DNA from: Pseudomonas cavernae | GTDB taxonomy: Bacteria; Pseudomonadota; Gammaproteobacteria; Pseudomonadales; Pseudomonadaceae | NCBI RefSeq assembly: GCF_003595175.1 | Contig: NZ_CP032419.1 | Coordinates: forward strand, 2,914,001 to 2,978,000 | Reading direction: 5' to 3' | Length of the DNA stretch: 64,000 nucleotides | Part shown: piece by piece, positions 7,902 to 17,000 of the stretch | Layout: every line of letters begins with the position of its first letter | Position numbering within the stretch: the stretch's first letter is position 1 | Translations under genes and position numbers: made by a program | The notes under the pieces: model-generated | What the model was told of the DNA's origin: nothing | What the model saw: the letters and a program-made list of their open reading frames with translations, nothing else | Databases searched by the model: none

Positions 7902-8507
7902 ATGAGCCCCGAACTGCTGCTCGCCTTCGTCCTCTTCGCCTTCGTCACTTCGGTGACGCCGGGGCCCAACAACATGATGCTGCTCGCCTCCGGGGTGAAC
8001 TTCGGGGTGCGCCGCAGCCTGCCGCACATGCTTGGCATCAGCCTGGGCTTCATGGTGCTGGTCATCGCCGTCGGCCTCGGCCTGGGCGAGCTGTTCCGCC
8101 TCTACCCGCCGCTGTATGCCGCATTGCGCTACATAGGCGCGGCTTATCTGCTCTACCTGGCCTGGAAGATTTCCCATGCGGGTGCACCGCAGGGCAACGA
8201 CGGCAGCAACGCCAAGCCCTTCACCCTCCTGCAGGCCGCCGCCTTCCAGTGGGTCAATCCCAAGGCCTGGATCATGGCCATTGGCGCCATCACCACCTAC
8301 ACCCCGCAGGAAAATTTCCTGGTCAACGTGGTGCTGATCGCCGCCCTGTTCGCCCTGGTCAACTGCCCGAGCGTCGGCCTGTGGACCGTTGCCGGCAGCT
8401 TCCTGCGCCGCTGGTTGGACAACCCGCGCGTGCTGCGTCTGTTCAATGTTGGCATGGCCCTGCTGCTGGTGGCCTCGCTCTACCCTATCCTCACCGATTT
8501 CCACTGA
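7902..8507 (+). CDS. LysE/RhtB-family amino-acid exporter
   Basis: A 201-residue inner-membrane protein with about six hydrophobic helices. The family signature SVTPGPNNMMLLASGVNFG lies at about 17-35, and the second conserved region QAAAFQWVNPKAWIMAIG at about 111-128. Members export amino acids or related small compounds. The length is normal for RhtB-type members. It is followed 21 bases later by benE, so the two are probably co-transcribed. It is close to an aminotransferase and a MarR regulator, which would fit relief of amino-acid or analogue stress, but that is inference. Confidence 0.9.
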   Translation: MSPELLLAFVLFAFVTSVTPGPNNMMLLASGVNFGVRRSLPHMLGISLGFMVLVIAVGLGLGELFRLYPPLYAALRYIGAAYLLYLAWKISHAGAPQGNDGSNAKPFTLLQAAAFQWVNPKAWIMAIGAITTYTPQENFLVNVVLIAALFALVNCPSVGLWTVAGSFLRRWLDNPRVLRLFNVGMALLLVASLYPILTDFH

Positions 8508-8528
8508 TCGCACTGACAAGGACGCCCG

Positions 8529-9719
8529 ATGACCGAGGTCACCCAAGCCCCGCTGCGCCCACTTGCCGATACTTCGCCTTCGGCGGTGGTCGCCGGTTTC
8601 ATCGCCATGCTCACCGGCTACACCAGTTCGCTGGTGCTGATGTTCCAGGCCGGCCAGGCCGCCGGGCTGAGCACTGGGCAGATTTCCTCGTGGATCTGGG
8701 CGCTGTCGATCGGCATGGCGATCTGCACCATCGGCCTGTCGCTGCGCTATCGCACCCCGGTCACCGTGGCCTGGTCGACCCCCGGAGCGGCTCTGCTGAT
8801 CACCAGCCTCGGCGGCGTCAGCTATCCCGAGGCGATCGGCGCCTATATCACTTGCGCGCTGCTGGTCATCGTCTGCGGCCTGACCGGCAGCTTCGAGCGC
8901 CTGGTGCGCCGCCTGCCCGCTTCGCTGGCCGCCGCCTTGCTGGCCGGGATCCTGTTCAAGATCGGCAGCGAGATCTTCGTCGCCGCCCAGCATCGCCTCG
9001 GCCTGGTGCTGGCCATGCTGTTCGGCTATCTGCTGTTCAAGCGCAGCCAGCCGCGCTACGCGGTGCTCGCCGCCCTGCTGATCGGCACGGCGGTGGCCGG
9101 CGCCCAGGGTCTGCTGGACTTCAGCGGCTTCCACCTGCAGGTGGCGACGCCGGTGTGGACCACGCCGAGCTTCTCCCTGGCCGCCACCATCAGCATCGGC
9201 ATTCCGCTGTTCGTGGTGGCGATGACCTCGCAGAACATGCCCGGCATCGCCGTGCTGCGCGCCGACGGCTATCGGGTGCCGGCCTCGCCGCTGATCAGCG
9301 TGACCGGCATCGGTTCGCTGCTGCTGGCGCCGTTCGGCTCCCATGGCATCAACCTGGCGGCGATCAGTGCGGCGATCTGCACCGGCCCGCACGCCCACGA
9401 GGACAAGAGCAAGCGCTACACCGCCGCGCTCTGGTGCGGGGTTTCCTACGGCATCGCCGGGATCTTCGGCGCCACCCTGGCGGCGCTGTTCGCCGCCCTG
9501 CCCAAGGAGCTGGTGCTGTCGATCGCCGCGCTGGCGCTGTTCGGTTCGATCATCAACGGTCTGACCAACGCCATGAGTGAGCCTAAGGAACGCGAGGCGG
9601 CGCTGATCACCTTCATGGTCACCGCCTCGGGGCTGACGCTGTTCTCCATCGGTTCGGCGTTCTGGGGCATAGTCGCCGGCGTGCTGACCCTGCTGATCCT
9701 CAACTGGCGGACGGACTGA
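8529..9719 (+). CDS. Benzoate/H+ symporter BenE family protein
   Basis: A 396-residue polytopic inner-membrane protein with 11-12 hydrophobic helices. Family marks: AGFIAMLTGYTSSLVLMFQA near the N-terminus, the helix-break TPVTVAWSTPGAALL, the central SQNMPGIAVLRADGY and FGSHGINLAAISAAICTG. BenE proteins were named for benzoate uptake with protons and are distant relatives of NCS2/SulP transporters. No ben or cat genes are near, so the real substrate here may differ. It lies 21 bases after the LysE gene. Confidence 0.9.
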   Translation: MTEVTQAPLRPLADTSPSAVVAGFIAMLTGYTSSLVLMFQAGQAAGLSTGQISSWIWALSIGMAICTIGLSLRYRTPVTVAWSTPGAALLITSLGGVSYPEAIGAYITCALLVIVCGLTGSFERLVRRLPASLAAALLAGILFKIGSEIFVAAQHRLGLVLAMLFGYLLFKRSQPRYAVLAALLIGTAVAGAQGLLDFSGFHLQVATPVWTTPSFSLAATISIGIPLFVVAMTSQNMPGIAVLRADGYRVPASPLISVTGIGSLLLAPFGSHGINLAAISAAICTGPHAHEDKSKRYTAALWCGVSYGIAGIFGATLAALFAALPKELVLSIAALALFGSIINGLTNAMSEPKEREAALITFMVTASGLTLFSIGSAFWGIVAGVLTLLILNWRTD

Positions 9720-9730
9720 CTCGGCTGCTT

Positions 9731-9806
9731 GTTGGGTATCGCTGCGCTCAACGCCAACCTACACCATGGATCAACGTAGGTTGGCGCTGGGCTTGCGAAG
9801 CCCAAC
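9731..9806. repeat. Intergenic inverted repeat, GTAGGTTGG family
   Basis: CGCCAACCTAC (9752-9762) pairs with GTAGGTTGGCG (9776-9786), and the outer parts GTTGGGTATCGCTGCG and GGCTTGCGAAGCCCAAC extend the stem. Same family as 1165-1240. Confidence 0.65.
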
Positions 9807-9828
9807 ATTCACGCCCAGCAAAAACAAT

Positions 9829-9850
9829 AAAGGCGCCTCTCGGCGCCTTT
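9829..9850 (-). terminator. Terminator of the BASS symporter gene
   Basis: AAAGGCGCC (9829-9837) pairs with GGCGCCTTT (9842-9850) around a 4-base loop. On the minus strand it is followed by ATTGTTTTT. It lies just past the minus-strand stop. Confidence 0.85.
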
Positions 9851-9855
9851 GCTGC

Positions 9856-10740
9856 TCAAGCCTCGGCGGCCAACTCCCTGCCGTGCGCGCGATTGACCCA
9901 CCAGCCGAAGCCGGCGGCGGTGAAGAACATGATCAGGCTGTAGATCGCCGCCGGAATCGCCATGGTCGGGTTGTTCAGCAGCATCGGGCTCAGCGCCAGG
10001 GCGATGGCCAGGGTGCCGTTGTGGATGCCGATCTCCATGCCGATCGCCACCGCCTGACGCTGCGACAGGTTGAGCAGGCGCGGCACGCAGTAGCCTACCG
10101 CGAGGCTGACTAGGTTGAAGCACAGCGCCGCCGCCCCGACCAGCGGGGCGTACTCGACGAAGGTCGCCCAGTCCTTGACCACCGCCATCAGGATGATGAT
10201 CGCCAGGAACAGCGCGGAAATGATCTTCACCGGTTTCTGCATGCGCTCGGCGAAGGCCGGGAAGCGGCTGCGTATCCACATGCCGATCGCCACCGGCCCG
10301 AGCACCACGGCGAACACCTGCACGACCTTGGCGAACTGCAGCGGAATGGCCTGGTCGCCGCTCATGAAGTGCGCCAGCGACAGGTTGACGATCAGCGGCA
10401 TGGTGAGGATGGCGATCACCGAATTCACCGCCGTCAGGGTGATGTTCAGCGCCACATCGCCGTGCGCCAGGTGGCTATAGAGGTTGGCCGTGGTGCCGCC
10501 CGGCGAGGCCGCCAGTAGCATCAGCCCCACCGCCAGCGCGGCCTCGAGCTGGAAGCCCTTGGCGATGAAGAAGCAGGCCAGCGGCAGCAGTAGAAGCTGG
10601 CAGCCGAGGCCGATCAGTACCGGTTTGGGGAATTTGACCACGCGGGCGAAGTCCGCCAGGGTCAGCGACAACCCCAGGCCGAGCATGATGATGCCCAGCG
10701 CGAGGGGGAGAAATACGGTATTCAGCAGGCTTGCGGTCAT
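9856..10740 (-). CDS. Bile acid:sodium symporter (BASS) family transporter
   Basis: A 294-residue inner-membrane protein with about nine hydrophobic helices. Conserved family parts are visible: LGLGLSLTLADFARVVKFPKPVLIG near the N-terminus, LLAASPGGTTANLYSHLAHGDVALNITLTAVNS (sodium/substrate crossover region) and GMEIGIHNGTLAIALA in the second repeat. Bacterial members carry organic anions such as pantoate, taurocholate or 2-keto acids with sodium; the substrate is not predictable here. It is transcribed alone, away from the SDR gene, and has its own terminator. Confidence 0.9.
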   Translation of the reverse strand: MTASLLNTVFLPLALGIIMLGLGLSLTLADFARVVKFPKPVLIGLGCQLLLLPLACFFIAKGFQLEAALAVGLMLLAASPGGTTANLYSHLAHGDVALNITLTAVNSVIAILTMPLIVNLSLAHFMSGDQAIPLQFAKVVQVFAVVLGPVAIGMWIRSRFPAFAERMQKPVKIISALFLAIIILMAVVKDWATFVEYAPLVGAAALCFNLVSLAVGYCVPRLLNLSQRQAVAIGMEIGIHNGTLAIALALSPMLLNNPTMAIPAAIYSLIMFFTAAGFGWWVNRAHGRELAAEA

Positions 10741-10849
10741 TGTTATTGTTCTCTTCTTCTATGAATAGGCCTGCCTGGATTCTGCGCAAGCGCTCAAGCT
10801 TGCGGTAGTGGCCTGGCGCGCCAGAATCCGGCTACGCTTGTAACAGAAT

Positions 10850-10881
10850 GCAAAAAGGCGCCGGGTGGCGCCTTTTCTTGC
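10850..10881 (-). terminator. Terminator of the SDR gene
   Basis: AAAAGGCGCC pairs with GGCGCCTTTT around GGGT. On the minus strand the stem is followed by a T-run. The stop of the SDR gene lies four bases before it. Confidence 0.85.
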
Positions 10882-10884
10882 ACC

Positions 10885-11646
10885 TCAGATCGCCGTCGAC
10901 CCTCCATCCACTGCCAGGGCCTGGCCGGTGGTGAAACTCGCACCGTCGCAGCACAAATAGAGCACCGCCGCGGCGATTTCCTCGACCTTGCCGACCCGCC
11001 CGACCGGGTGCATGGCGGCGGCGAACTCGGCTTTCTTCGGATCGGCCTGGTAGGCGCGGCGGAACATGTCGGTGTCGATCACCGCCGGGCATACGGCGTT
11101 GACGCGGATTTTCTTCTTCGCGTATTCGATCGCCGCCGACTTGGTCAGGCCGATCACCGCATGCTTGGAGGCCGCGTAGATGCTCATCTTCGGCGCCGCG
11201 CCGAGGCCGGCCACCGACGCGGTGTTGACGATCGCGCCACCGCCCTGGGCCAGCAGCAGCGGGATCTGGTGCTTCATGCACAGCCACACGCCCTTGACGT
11301 TGACGCCCATGATGGCGTCGAACTCGGCTTCGCTGCCCTCGGTCAGCTTGCCCTTCTCAATCTCGATCCCGGCGTTGTTGAAGGCGTAGTCCAGACGACC
11401 GTAGGCGGCGATCACCCGCTCCATCAGCGCCTTGACCTCGGCCTCCTTGGTGACGTCGCAGCGGATGAAGGTCGCCTCGCCGCCGCCGGCGCGAATCTGC
11501 TCAACCGTGGCTTCGCCGCCCGCGGCATCGAAGTCGGCCACCGCCACCTTAAGCCCTTCGGCGGCGAAAGCCAGCGCGGTGGCGCGGCCGATACCGGCAG
11601 CTGCGCCGGTGACCAGGGCTACCTGGCCGGAAAAGGTCATGCTCAT
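10885..11646 (-). CDS. SDR-family NAD(P)-dependent oxidoreductase
   Basis: A 253-residue classical short-chain dehydrogenase/reductase. Cofactor motif VTGAAAGIGRATALAFA (13-29); Asp after the second strand (VADFDAAG), which favours NAD(H) over NADP(H); NNAG at about 90-93; catalytic Ser in NTASVAG, then YAASKHAV with the Tyr-xxx-Lys pair; and the C-terminal FTTGQALAVDGG. Length and motifs are those of glucose-1-dehydrogenase/3-ketoacyl reductase-like members. It is divergent from the NADPH oxidoreductase gene with a palindrome between them. Substrate unknown. Confidence 0.9.
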   Translation of the reverse strand: MSMTFSGQVALVTGAAAGIGRATALAFAAEGLKVAVADFDAAGGEATVEQIRAGGGEATFIRCDVTKEAEVKALMERVIAAYGRLDYAFNNAGIEIEKGKLTEGSEAEFDAIMGVNVKGVWLCMKHQIPLLLAQGGGAIVNTASVAGLGAAPKMSIYAASKHAVIGLTKSAAIEYAKKKIRVNAVCPAVIDTDMFRRAYQADPKKAEFAAAMHPVGRVGKVEEIAAAVLYLCCDGASFTTGQALAVDGGSTAI

Positions 11647-11751
11647 GGGTAAATCCTCTGCGCGAGTGGGAAAGCGACGCTCAGTCTAGTCAGCGAGCCG
11701 CTCGGTCTGGCAGCACTATCAAGGGTCGCGCTAAGGCCTTATCCAGCAAAT

Positions 11752-11777
11752 TGATTAAGCCACTCGGGGCTTAATCA
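11752..11777. promoter_or_regulatory. Candidate operator palindrome between divergent oxidoreductase genes
   Basis: TGATTAAGCC (11752-11761) and GGCTTAATCA (11768-11777) form a perfect 10-6-10 inverted repeat in the 231-bp gap between the SDR and the NADPH oxidoreductase genes. No T-run follows, so a dimeric regulator site is more likely than a terminator. The regulator is not in the window next to it. Confidence 0.5.
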
Positions 11778-11877
11778 GCAGAATGGATAGTTCACCATTC
11801 CGCTGCCTGGCGAAAACTTGCCGGATCGAGCGCCGGGGACTATCAACAAGGCTTCAATGACCAATGAGTGTCCCGCC

Positions 11878-12882
11878 ATGCCTGCTCAACTCAACCGCCA
11901 GTTCCTGCTCGCCCAACGCCCGGTCGGCCTGCCCGGCCGTGACACCTTCAGCTATGTGGAAAGCGCGATGGCTGAGGCTGGCCCTGGCCAGATCCTGGTG
12001 AAGAACGAATACCTGTCGCTCGACCCGGCCATGCGCGGCTGGATGAACGACGCCAAGTCCTACATCCCGCCGGTCGGTCTCGGCGAGGTGATGCGCGCGC
12101 TCGGTGTCGGCAAGGTGATCGCCTCGCAGAACCCGAACTTCGCCGTCGGCGACTACGTCAACGGCGCGCTCGGCGTGCAGGACTACTTCCTCGGCGAACC
12201 GAAGGGCTTCTACAAGGTCGACCCCAGCCGCGCGCCGCTGCCGCTGTACCTGTCGGCGCTGGGCATGACCGGGATGACCGCCTACTTCGCCCTGCTGGAC
12301 GTCGGCGCACCTAAGGCCGGCGATACCGTGGTGATTTCCGGCGCCGCCGGCGCGGTCGGCAGCATCGCCGGGCAGATCGCCAAGATCAAAGGCTGCCGCG
12401 TGATCGGCATCGCCGGTGGCAAGGAGAAATGCCAGTTCCTCATCGACGAACTCGGCTTCGACGGCGCCATCGACTACAAGAGCGAGGACCTACACGCCGG
12501 CCTCAAGCGCGAATGCCCGAAAGGTGTGGATGTGTATTTCGACAACGTCGGCGGCGACATCCTCGACGCCGTGCTGACCCGTCTGGCGCCCAAGGCGCGG
12601 GTGGTGATCTGCGGCGCGATCAGCCAGTACAACAACAAGGAAGCGGTCAAAGGCCCGGCCAACTACCTGTCGCTGCTGGTCAACCGCGCACGCATGGAGG
12701 GCTTCGTGGTGATGGACTACGCCGCGCAGTTCGCCGATGCGGCCAAGGAAATGGGTGGCTGGATGGCCCAGGGCAAGCTGAAGAGCAAGGAAGACATAGT
12801 CGAAGGCCTGCAAACCTTCCCGGAAACCCTGCTCAAGCTGTTCAGTGGCGAGAACTTCGGCAAGCTGGTGCTGAAGGTTTAA
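11878..12882 (+). CDS. NADPH-dependent zinc-free MDR oxidoreductase (CurA/PTGR-like)
   Basis: A 334-residue medium-chain reductase of the leukotriene B4 dehydrogenase/curcumin-reductase group, which reduces the C=C bond of enones and 2-alkenals. Marks: LSLDPAMRGWMNDAKSYIPP (substrate loop), VNGALGVQDYF, LGMTGMTAYFALLDVG, the nucleotide-binding ISGAAGAVGSIAGQIAK, and YFDNVGGDILDAVL. No structural-zinc cysteine cluster is present. In-frame ATGs at 11818, 11857 and 11878 compete; 11878 (MPAQLNRQF) fits the family N-terminus best, but no start has a strong ribosome site. Divergent from the SDR gene. Confidence 0.88.
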   Translation: MPAQLNRQFLLAQRPVGLPGRDTFSYVESAMAEAGPGQILVKNEYLSLDPAMRGWMNDAKSYIPPVGLGEVMRALGVGKVIASQNPNFAVGDYVNGALGVQDYFLGEPKGFYKVDPSRAPLPLYLSALGMTGMTAYFALLDVGAPKAGDTVVISGAAGAVGSIAGQIAKIKGCRVIGIAGGKEKCQFLIDELGFDGAIDYKSEDLHAGLKRECPKGVDVYFDNVGGDILDAVLTRLAPKARVVICGAISQYNNKEAVKGPANYLSLLVNRARMEGFVVMDYAAQFADAAKEMGGWMAQGKLKSKEDIVEGLQTFPETLLKLFSGENFGKLVLKV

Positions 12883-12910
12883 GCATCCAGACCGACACGG
12901 ATGCCCGCTT

Positions 12911-13096
12911 CGTAGCCCGGATGAAATCCGGGCTACGAACTGCTTTGTAGGATGGGTTGAGCCTGCGATACCCATCGAACCGCCATGATGGGTATCGCTG
13001 CGCTCAACCCATCCTACGGACTCGGTCCCCGCCTTCGCGGGGATGACGGTGGGGGCAGAACGCTTCCCTTAACCTCGTCATTCCCGCGAACGTGGG
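12911..13096. repeat. Cluster of three palindromic intergenic repeats
   Basis: First, CGTAGCCCGGAT with its mirror image (12911-12937). Second, GTAGGATGGGTTGAG with its mirror (12947-13017), family of 1165-1240. Third, CCCCGCCTTCGCGGGGATGACG (13027-13048) facing CGTCATTCCCGCG (13076-13088). The 339-bp gap between the oxidoreductase and pyrF holds these and no gene. Confidence 0.75.
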
Positions 13097-13195
13097 ACCG
13101 CGGCTTTATCGCGGAACAGCGCTTGCGCTGGCCCGAAGGGGAATAATCCAGAGAGCCAGCAGAACTGCGGGTTGCACACGCCCTACAGAAAAAGT

Positions 13196-13218
13196 TTCGG
13201 CCCCTGAACGGGGCCGAA
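13196..13218. terminator. Terminator of pyrF
   Basis: TTCGGCCCC (13196-13204) pairs with GGGGCCGAA (13210-13218) around TGAAC. Runs of A and T flank both sides, so it can work in both directions. It is four bases past the pyrF stop. Confidence 0.85.
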
Positions 13219-13221
13219 TTT

Positions 13222-13920
13222 TTACGCCAGCTCGGCGACCACCGCCGCCAAGGCCTGAGCCGGGTCGGCGGCCTGGGCGATCGGCCGCCCGATCACCAGG
13301 TAATCCGAGCCGGCTTCCAGCGCCTCGCGCGGAGTGAGGATGCGGCGCTGGTCGTCCTGGGCGCTACCGGCCGGGCGGATGCCCGGGGTCACCAGTTGCA
13401 GAGCCGGATGCGCGGCCTTGAGCGCCACGGCTTCCTGGGCCGAGCAGACCAGGCCGTCCATGCCGGCTTTCTCGGCCAGCGCGGCGAGGCGCAGCACCTG
13501 TGCTTGCGGCTCCATATCCAGACCGATGCCGGCCAGGTCCTCGCGCTCCATGCTGGTCAGCACGGTCACGCCGATCAGCAGCGGTTTCGGCCCACTCAGC
13601 TTGTCCAGGGTTTCGCGGCAGGCCGCCATCATGCGCAGGCCGCCGGAGCAGTGCACATTGACCATCCACACGCCCAGCTCGGCGGCGGCCTTGACCGCCA
13701 TCGCCGTGGTGTTGGGGATGTCGTGGAATTTCAGGTCGAGAAACACCTCGAAGCCCTGCCCCTGCAAGGCCTCGACTATGCCCGGGCCGCAACGGGTGAA
13801 CAGTTCCTTGCCGACCTTGACCCGGCACAGCTTGGGGTCGAGCCGGGCGGCCAGCTGCAACGCGGCTTCGCGGGAGGGGAAATCCAGGGCGACGATGATG
13901 GGAGTCTGGCAGACGGACAT
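13222..13920 (-). CDS. pyrF: Orotidine 5'-phosphate decarboxylase PyrF
   Basis: A 232-residue TIM-barrel enzyme that decarboxylates OMP to UMP, the last step of de novo pyrimidine synthesis. Active-site sequences: [10 protein letters not shown] (8-17), VKVGKELFT with a catalytic-array Lys, and the signature [11 protein letters not shown] with the Asp-x-Lys-xx-Asp array. The phosphate loop is VTPGIRP and IGRPIAQA. The frame runs 43 codons further upstream, but the ATG at 13920 gives the family N-terminus ([13 protein letters not shown]). It is the only gene between repeat-rich gaps and is transcribed alone. Confidence 0.96.
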   Translation of the reverse strand: MSVCQTPIIVALDFPSREAALQLAARLDPKLCRVKVGKELFTRCGPGIVEALQGQGFEVFLDLKFHDIPNTTAMAVKAAAELGVWMVNVHCSGGLRMMAACRETLDKLSGPKPLLIGVTVLTSMEREDLAGIGLDMEPQAQVLRLAALAEKAGMDGLVCSAQEAVALKAAHPALQLVTPGIRPAGSAQDDQRRILTPREALEAGSDYLVIGRPIAQAADPAQALAAVVAELA

Positions 13921-14009
13921 GGCTGGGCTCTCGGCAAGGCGGAATCGGCGCGCATTGTAGCGGAACCCACCTCCAGCTGTTGACCCGATGATCAACCGCG
14001 CGGCACGAC

Positions 14010-14053
14010 CGAAAAGAAAAAACGGTGTGCGACGCGACTCGTCGCACACCGTT
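14010..14053 (-). terminator. Terminator of the smaller RTX peroxidase gene
   Basis: A 14-bp perfect stem, 14021-14034 with 14040-14053 (arm AACGGTGTGCGACG), has a 5-base loop. On the minus strand it is followed by TTTTCTTTTC. The stem resembles that of the larger peroxidase gene at 37636-37669 (shared CGGTGTG arm). Confidence 0.9.
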
Positions 14054-14089
14054 CCAGGACGCTCACAGCCTCCGCTGTGACCGCGCGCT

Positions 14090-17000
14090 TCAGACCAACT
14101 GGAAGTCCGCGACAGTCACATTGGCGGCGCTCACCCCCACCAGGCGAATGCTGTCTCCGCCGATGGTGATCAGCGTATCGGCCACATCGGCGGCGATGCT
14201 CACGTTGCTGGCGAAGGTCACGGCAGTGAAGCCATAGCTGGCGACATTGAGCAGGTCCTGACCACCGCCGGCGACGGCATCGAAGCCGATGATCATGTCC
14301 TGGCCGAAGCCGGCACCGAACACGAAGATGTCGTTGCCGCTGTCGGCCAGCATGATGTCGTTGCCGGCACCGCCGGTGACGCTATCGTTGCCGGCGCCGC
14401 CATCGAGCATGTCGTCGCCGTCGCCGCCATCGAGCGCATCATTGTTGGCCCCGCCGGCGAGTTCATCGTTGCCGGCCCCGCCCACCAACAGGTCATCGCC
14501 GGTGCCGCCATCCAGGGCATCATCGCCGGTTCCACCGAGCAGAGTATCCACGCCCGTACCGCCATTCAGGCTGTCATTGCCCGCGCCGCCGTCCAGGCTG
14601 TCGTTGCCGGTGCCGCCGTTCAGGCTGTCGTCACCTGCCCCTCCGAGCATGTTGTTGGCCAGCGTGTTGCCGACGGCGACGGTGGCGCCGCCGAGCTGCA
14701 CGAAGTTTTCCAGGTTGGCGGCCAGGGTGTAGCTGGCGCTGGTCGAATACACGGTATCGCTGCCGGCACCGGCCGCTTCGACCAGCACATCGGTGGCGAC
14801 GTCGATGTAGTAGCTGTCATCGCCGGCGCCGCCGACCAGGCGGTCGTTGCCCAAGCCACCGTCGAGCACATCGTTGCCGGCCCCGCCGGTGAGGGTGTTG
14901 GCCAGGGCATTGCCGATGCCGGTGAAATTGCCGCTGCCGACATAGGTCAGATTCTCGACGTCAGCCGTCAAAGCGTAGAGGCCCAAGGTGGTCTGCACCG
15001 TGTCGGTCCCCTCACCCACCGCTTCGCTGACCAGATCGCCGGCATCGTCCACCACATAGCTGTCGTTACCGGCGCCACCGGTCAAGGTGTCGGCTCCGGT
15101 GCCGCCATTGAGGGTGTCGTTACCCGCGCCGCCGAGCAGGGTATCGGCACCGTCACCGCCGAGCAGCGTGTCGTTGCCGATGCCGCCGTCGAGCAGGTCG
15201 TCGCCGGCCAGGCCGTTGAGCACGTCATTGCCGCCATTGCCGAAGGCGATGTCGTCACCGGCAGTCAGCACCGGGCCGTTGGCCGCCGCGGTGCCGTTGT
15301 ACAGATCACCCACCACCGCCGTTGGCGTCGAAACCAGGGTTTCCTCGTAGCCGCCATCGTCGGTGTAGCTGAGCACCACCCGCAACTGCTGGCCAACCTG
15401 CGCCTGGGTCGGGATGAACAGGTTGTCGTTGGCACCGGCGATGTCGACCCACACCCCGGCGGCCAACACCTGCCACTGGTAGTTGAAGGTCGAGAAGAAA
15501 GTGCCGTTCGCATCGAGGAAGTTCGGCGAAACGAACAGCGGCTGGCCTTCGGTCGGCCTCAGGTCATCGATGTCCACCGTGCCTTCCGGCGCCCGGTTGA
15601 TCAGCCACATGAACTGATCGGCGAACTGCAGCATCTCGATATTCAGCAGCCGATCCGTACCATCGGAGAACACCGCGCCCTCGCCCACGGCATTGGTCGG
15701 GTCGACCGTCACATGCTGCACCGTCCAGCTGCCGTCGGCGTTCTCGAACACGCTGTAGTTGGCGCGCGCATCCCAATACAGCGCGGTATCGATATCGCTT
15801 TCCTGGTTGCCGTTGAGCACCTCGCGCACGATCTTCAGCTGCCCGGGGTTGATCTGCCGGTTCATCATCTGCGCCTGCAACTCGGTCATGTTCTCCGCCG
15901 CGTGCTCGACACCCAGGGCATCGGTCCAGCTGATGCGCACGTTGAGCCAGGAATCGCCGTCGATGATGTCGTCGCCGCCACGGCCCATGATGGTGTCGCT
16001 GCCGCCGCCGCCGAGAATGATGTTGCCGGCGTTGTAGACCACGGCATTCGGGTCGGCCTGGGCCTCGCCACCGACTATGGCCTGCAGCCCGCTGATGCGG
16101 TCGACCCCCGCCTGGGTCAGCTCGTGGTTGAGCAGGGTCAGCAGCTCGGCCTCCAGTTCCGGATCGTTGCTGCGGTTGTCGCCGAGCAGCACGTCATCGA
16201 ACTTCCAACCGGACAGGCCCTCGACCTGATCGAAGCGGTCGCGCAGGATGTCCGCCTGCTCGGTGGTGAAGATCGGAATGTTCAGGTCGGTATTGGCCGC
16301 CAGCGGGTCGTTCTTGTGGATCGCCCAGTCGAAGCCGAACATGCCTTCGTTGCGCTGGATGCCCAGGCCCTGGACCATGATGTCGTCGCCGGACTCGCCG
16401 TCGTAGTCGGTGTCGTTGCCGTTGCCGTCGAGCACGTCGTGGCCGATGATCGGGCTGTTGAAGAACAGCTCGGAGTTGTCGCCGGCCAGGGTATCGAAGC
16501 CCTCGCCGCCCTCCATCCAGTCATCGCCCTCGTTGCCGAGCAGGAAGTCGACACCGCCGCCGCCGCGAATGAAGTCGTCGCCGCGGCCGCCGAACACCTC
16601 CTTGCCATCCGGCCCGGCGAGCACGAAGTCGCTGCCGTCGCCGGCGAAGATCAGGGTCAGGCCATTGCCGGCATGGATCACGTCGTTGCCGCCGTCGCCA
16701 TGGATCAGAGCCGTGGCGCCGATATCGGTGCCGGCGTCGGTGATCAGGTCGTCGCCCTCGCCGCCATGGATGATGTCGACGCCGAAGCCGCCTTCCAGCG
16801 TGTCGTTGCCGCCATCGCCCCACAGGGTGTCGTCGCCGTCGCCGCCGATCAGCGTGTCGTTCTCCGCCGAACCGCCGAGCACGGTGTGCTCGCCACCGCG
16901 GAACTGCAGCAGGTCGGTGTCGCCGTCACCGTCGAGGTCCTGGCGCACCACCTTGGAACTCAGCGCCTGACGGATCGGGTCATCCCAGGTCGGATCGGCG

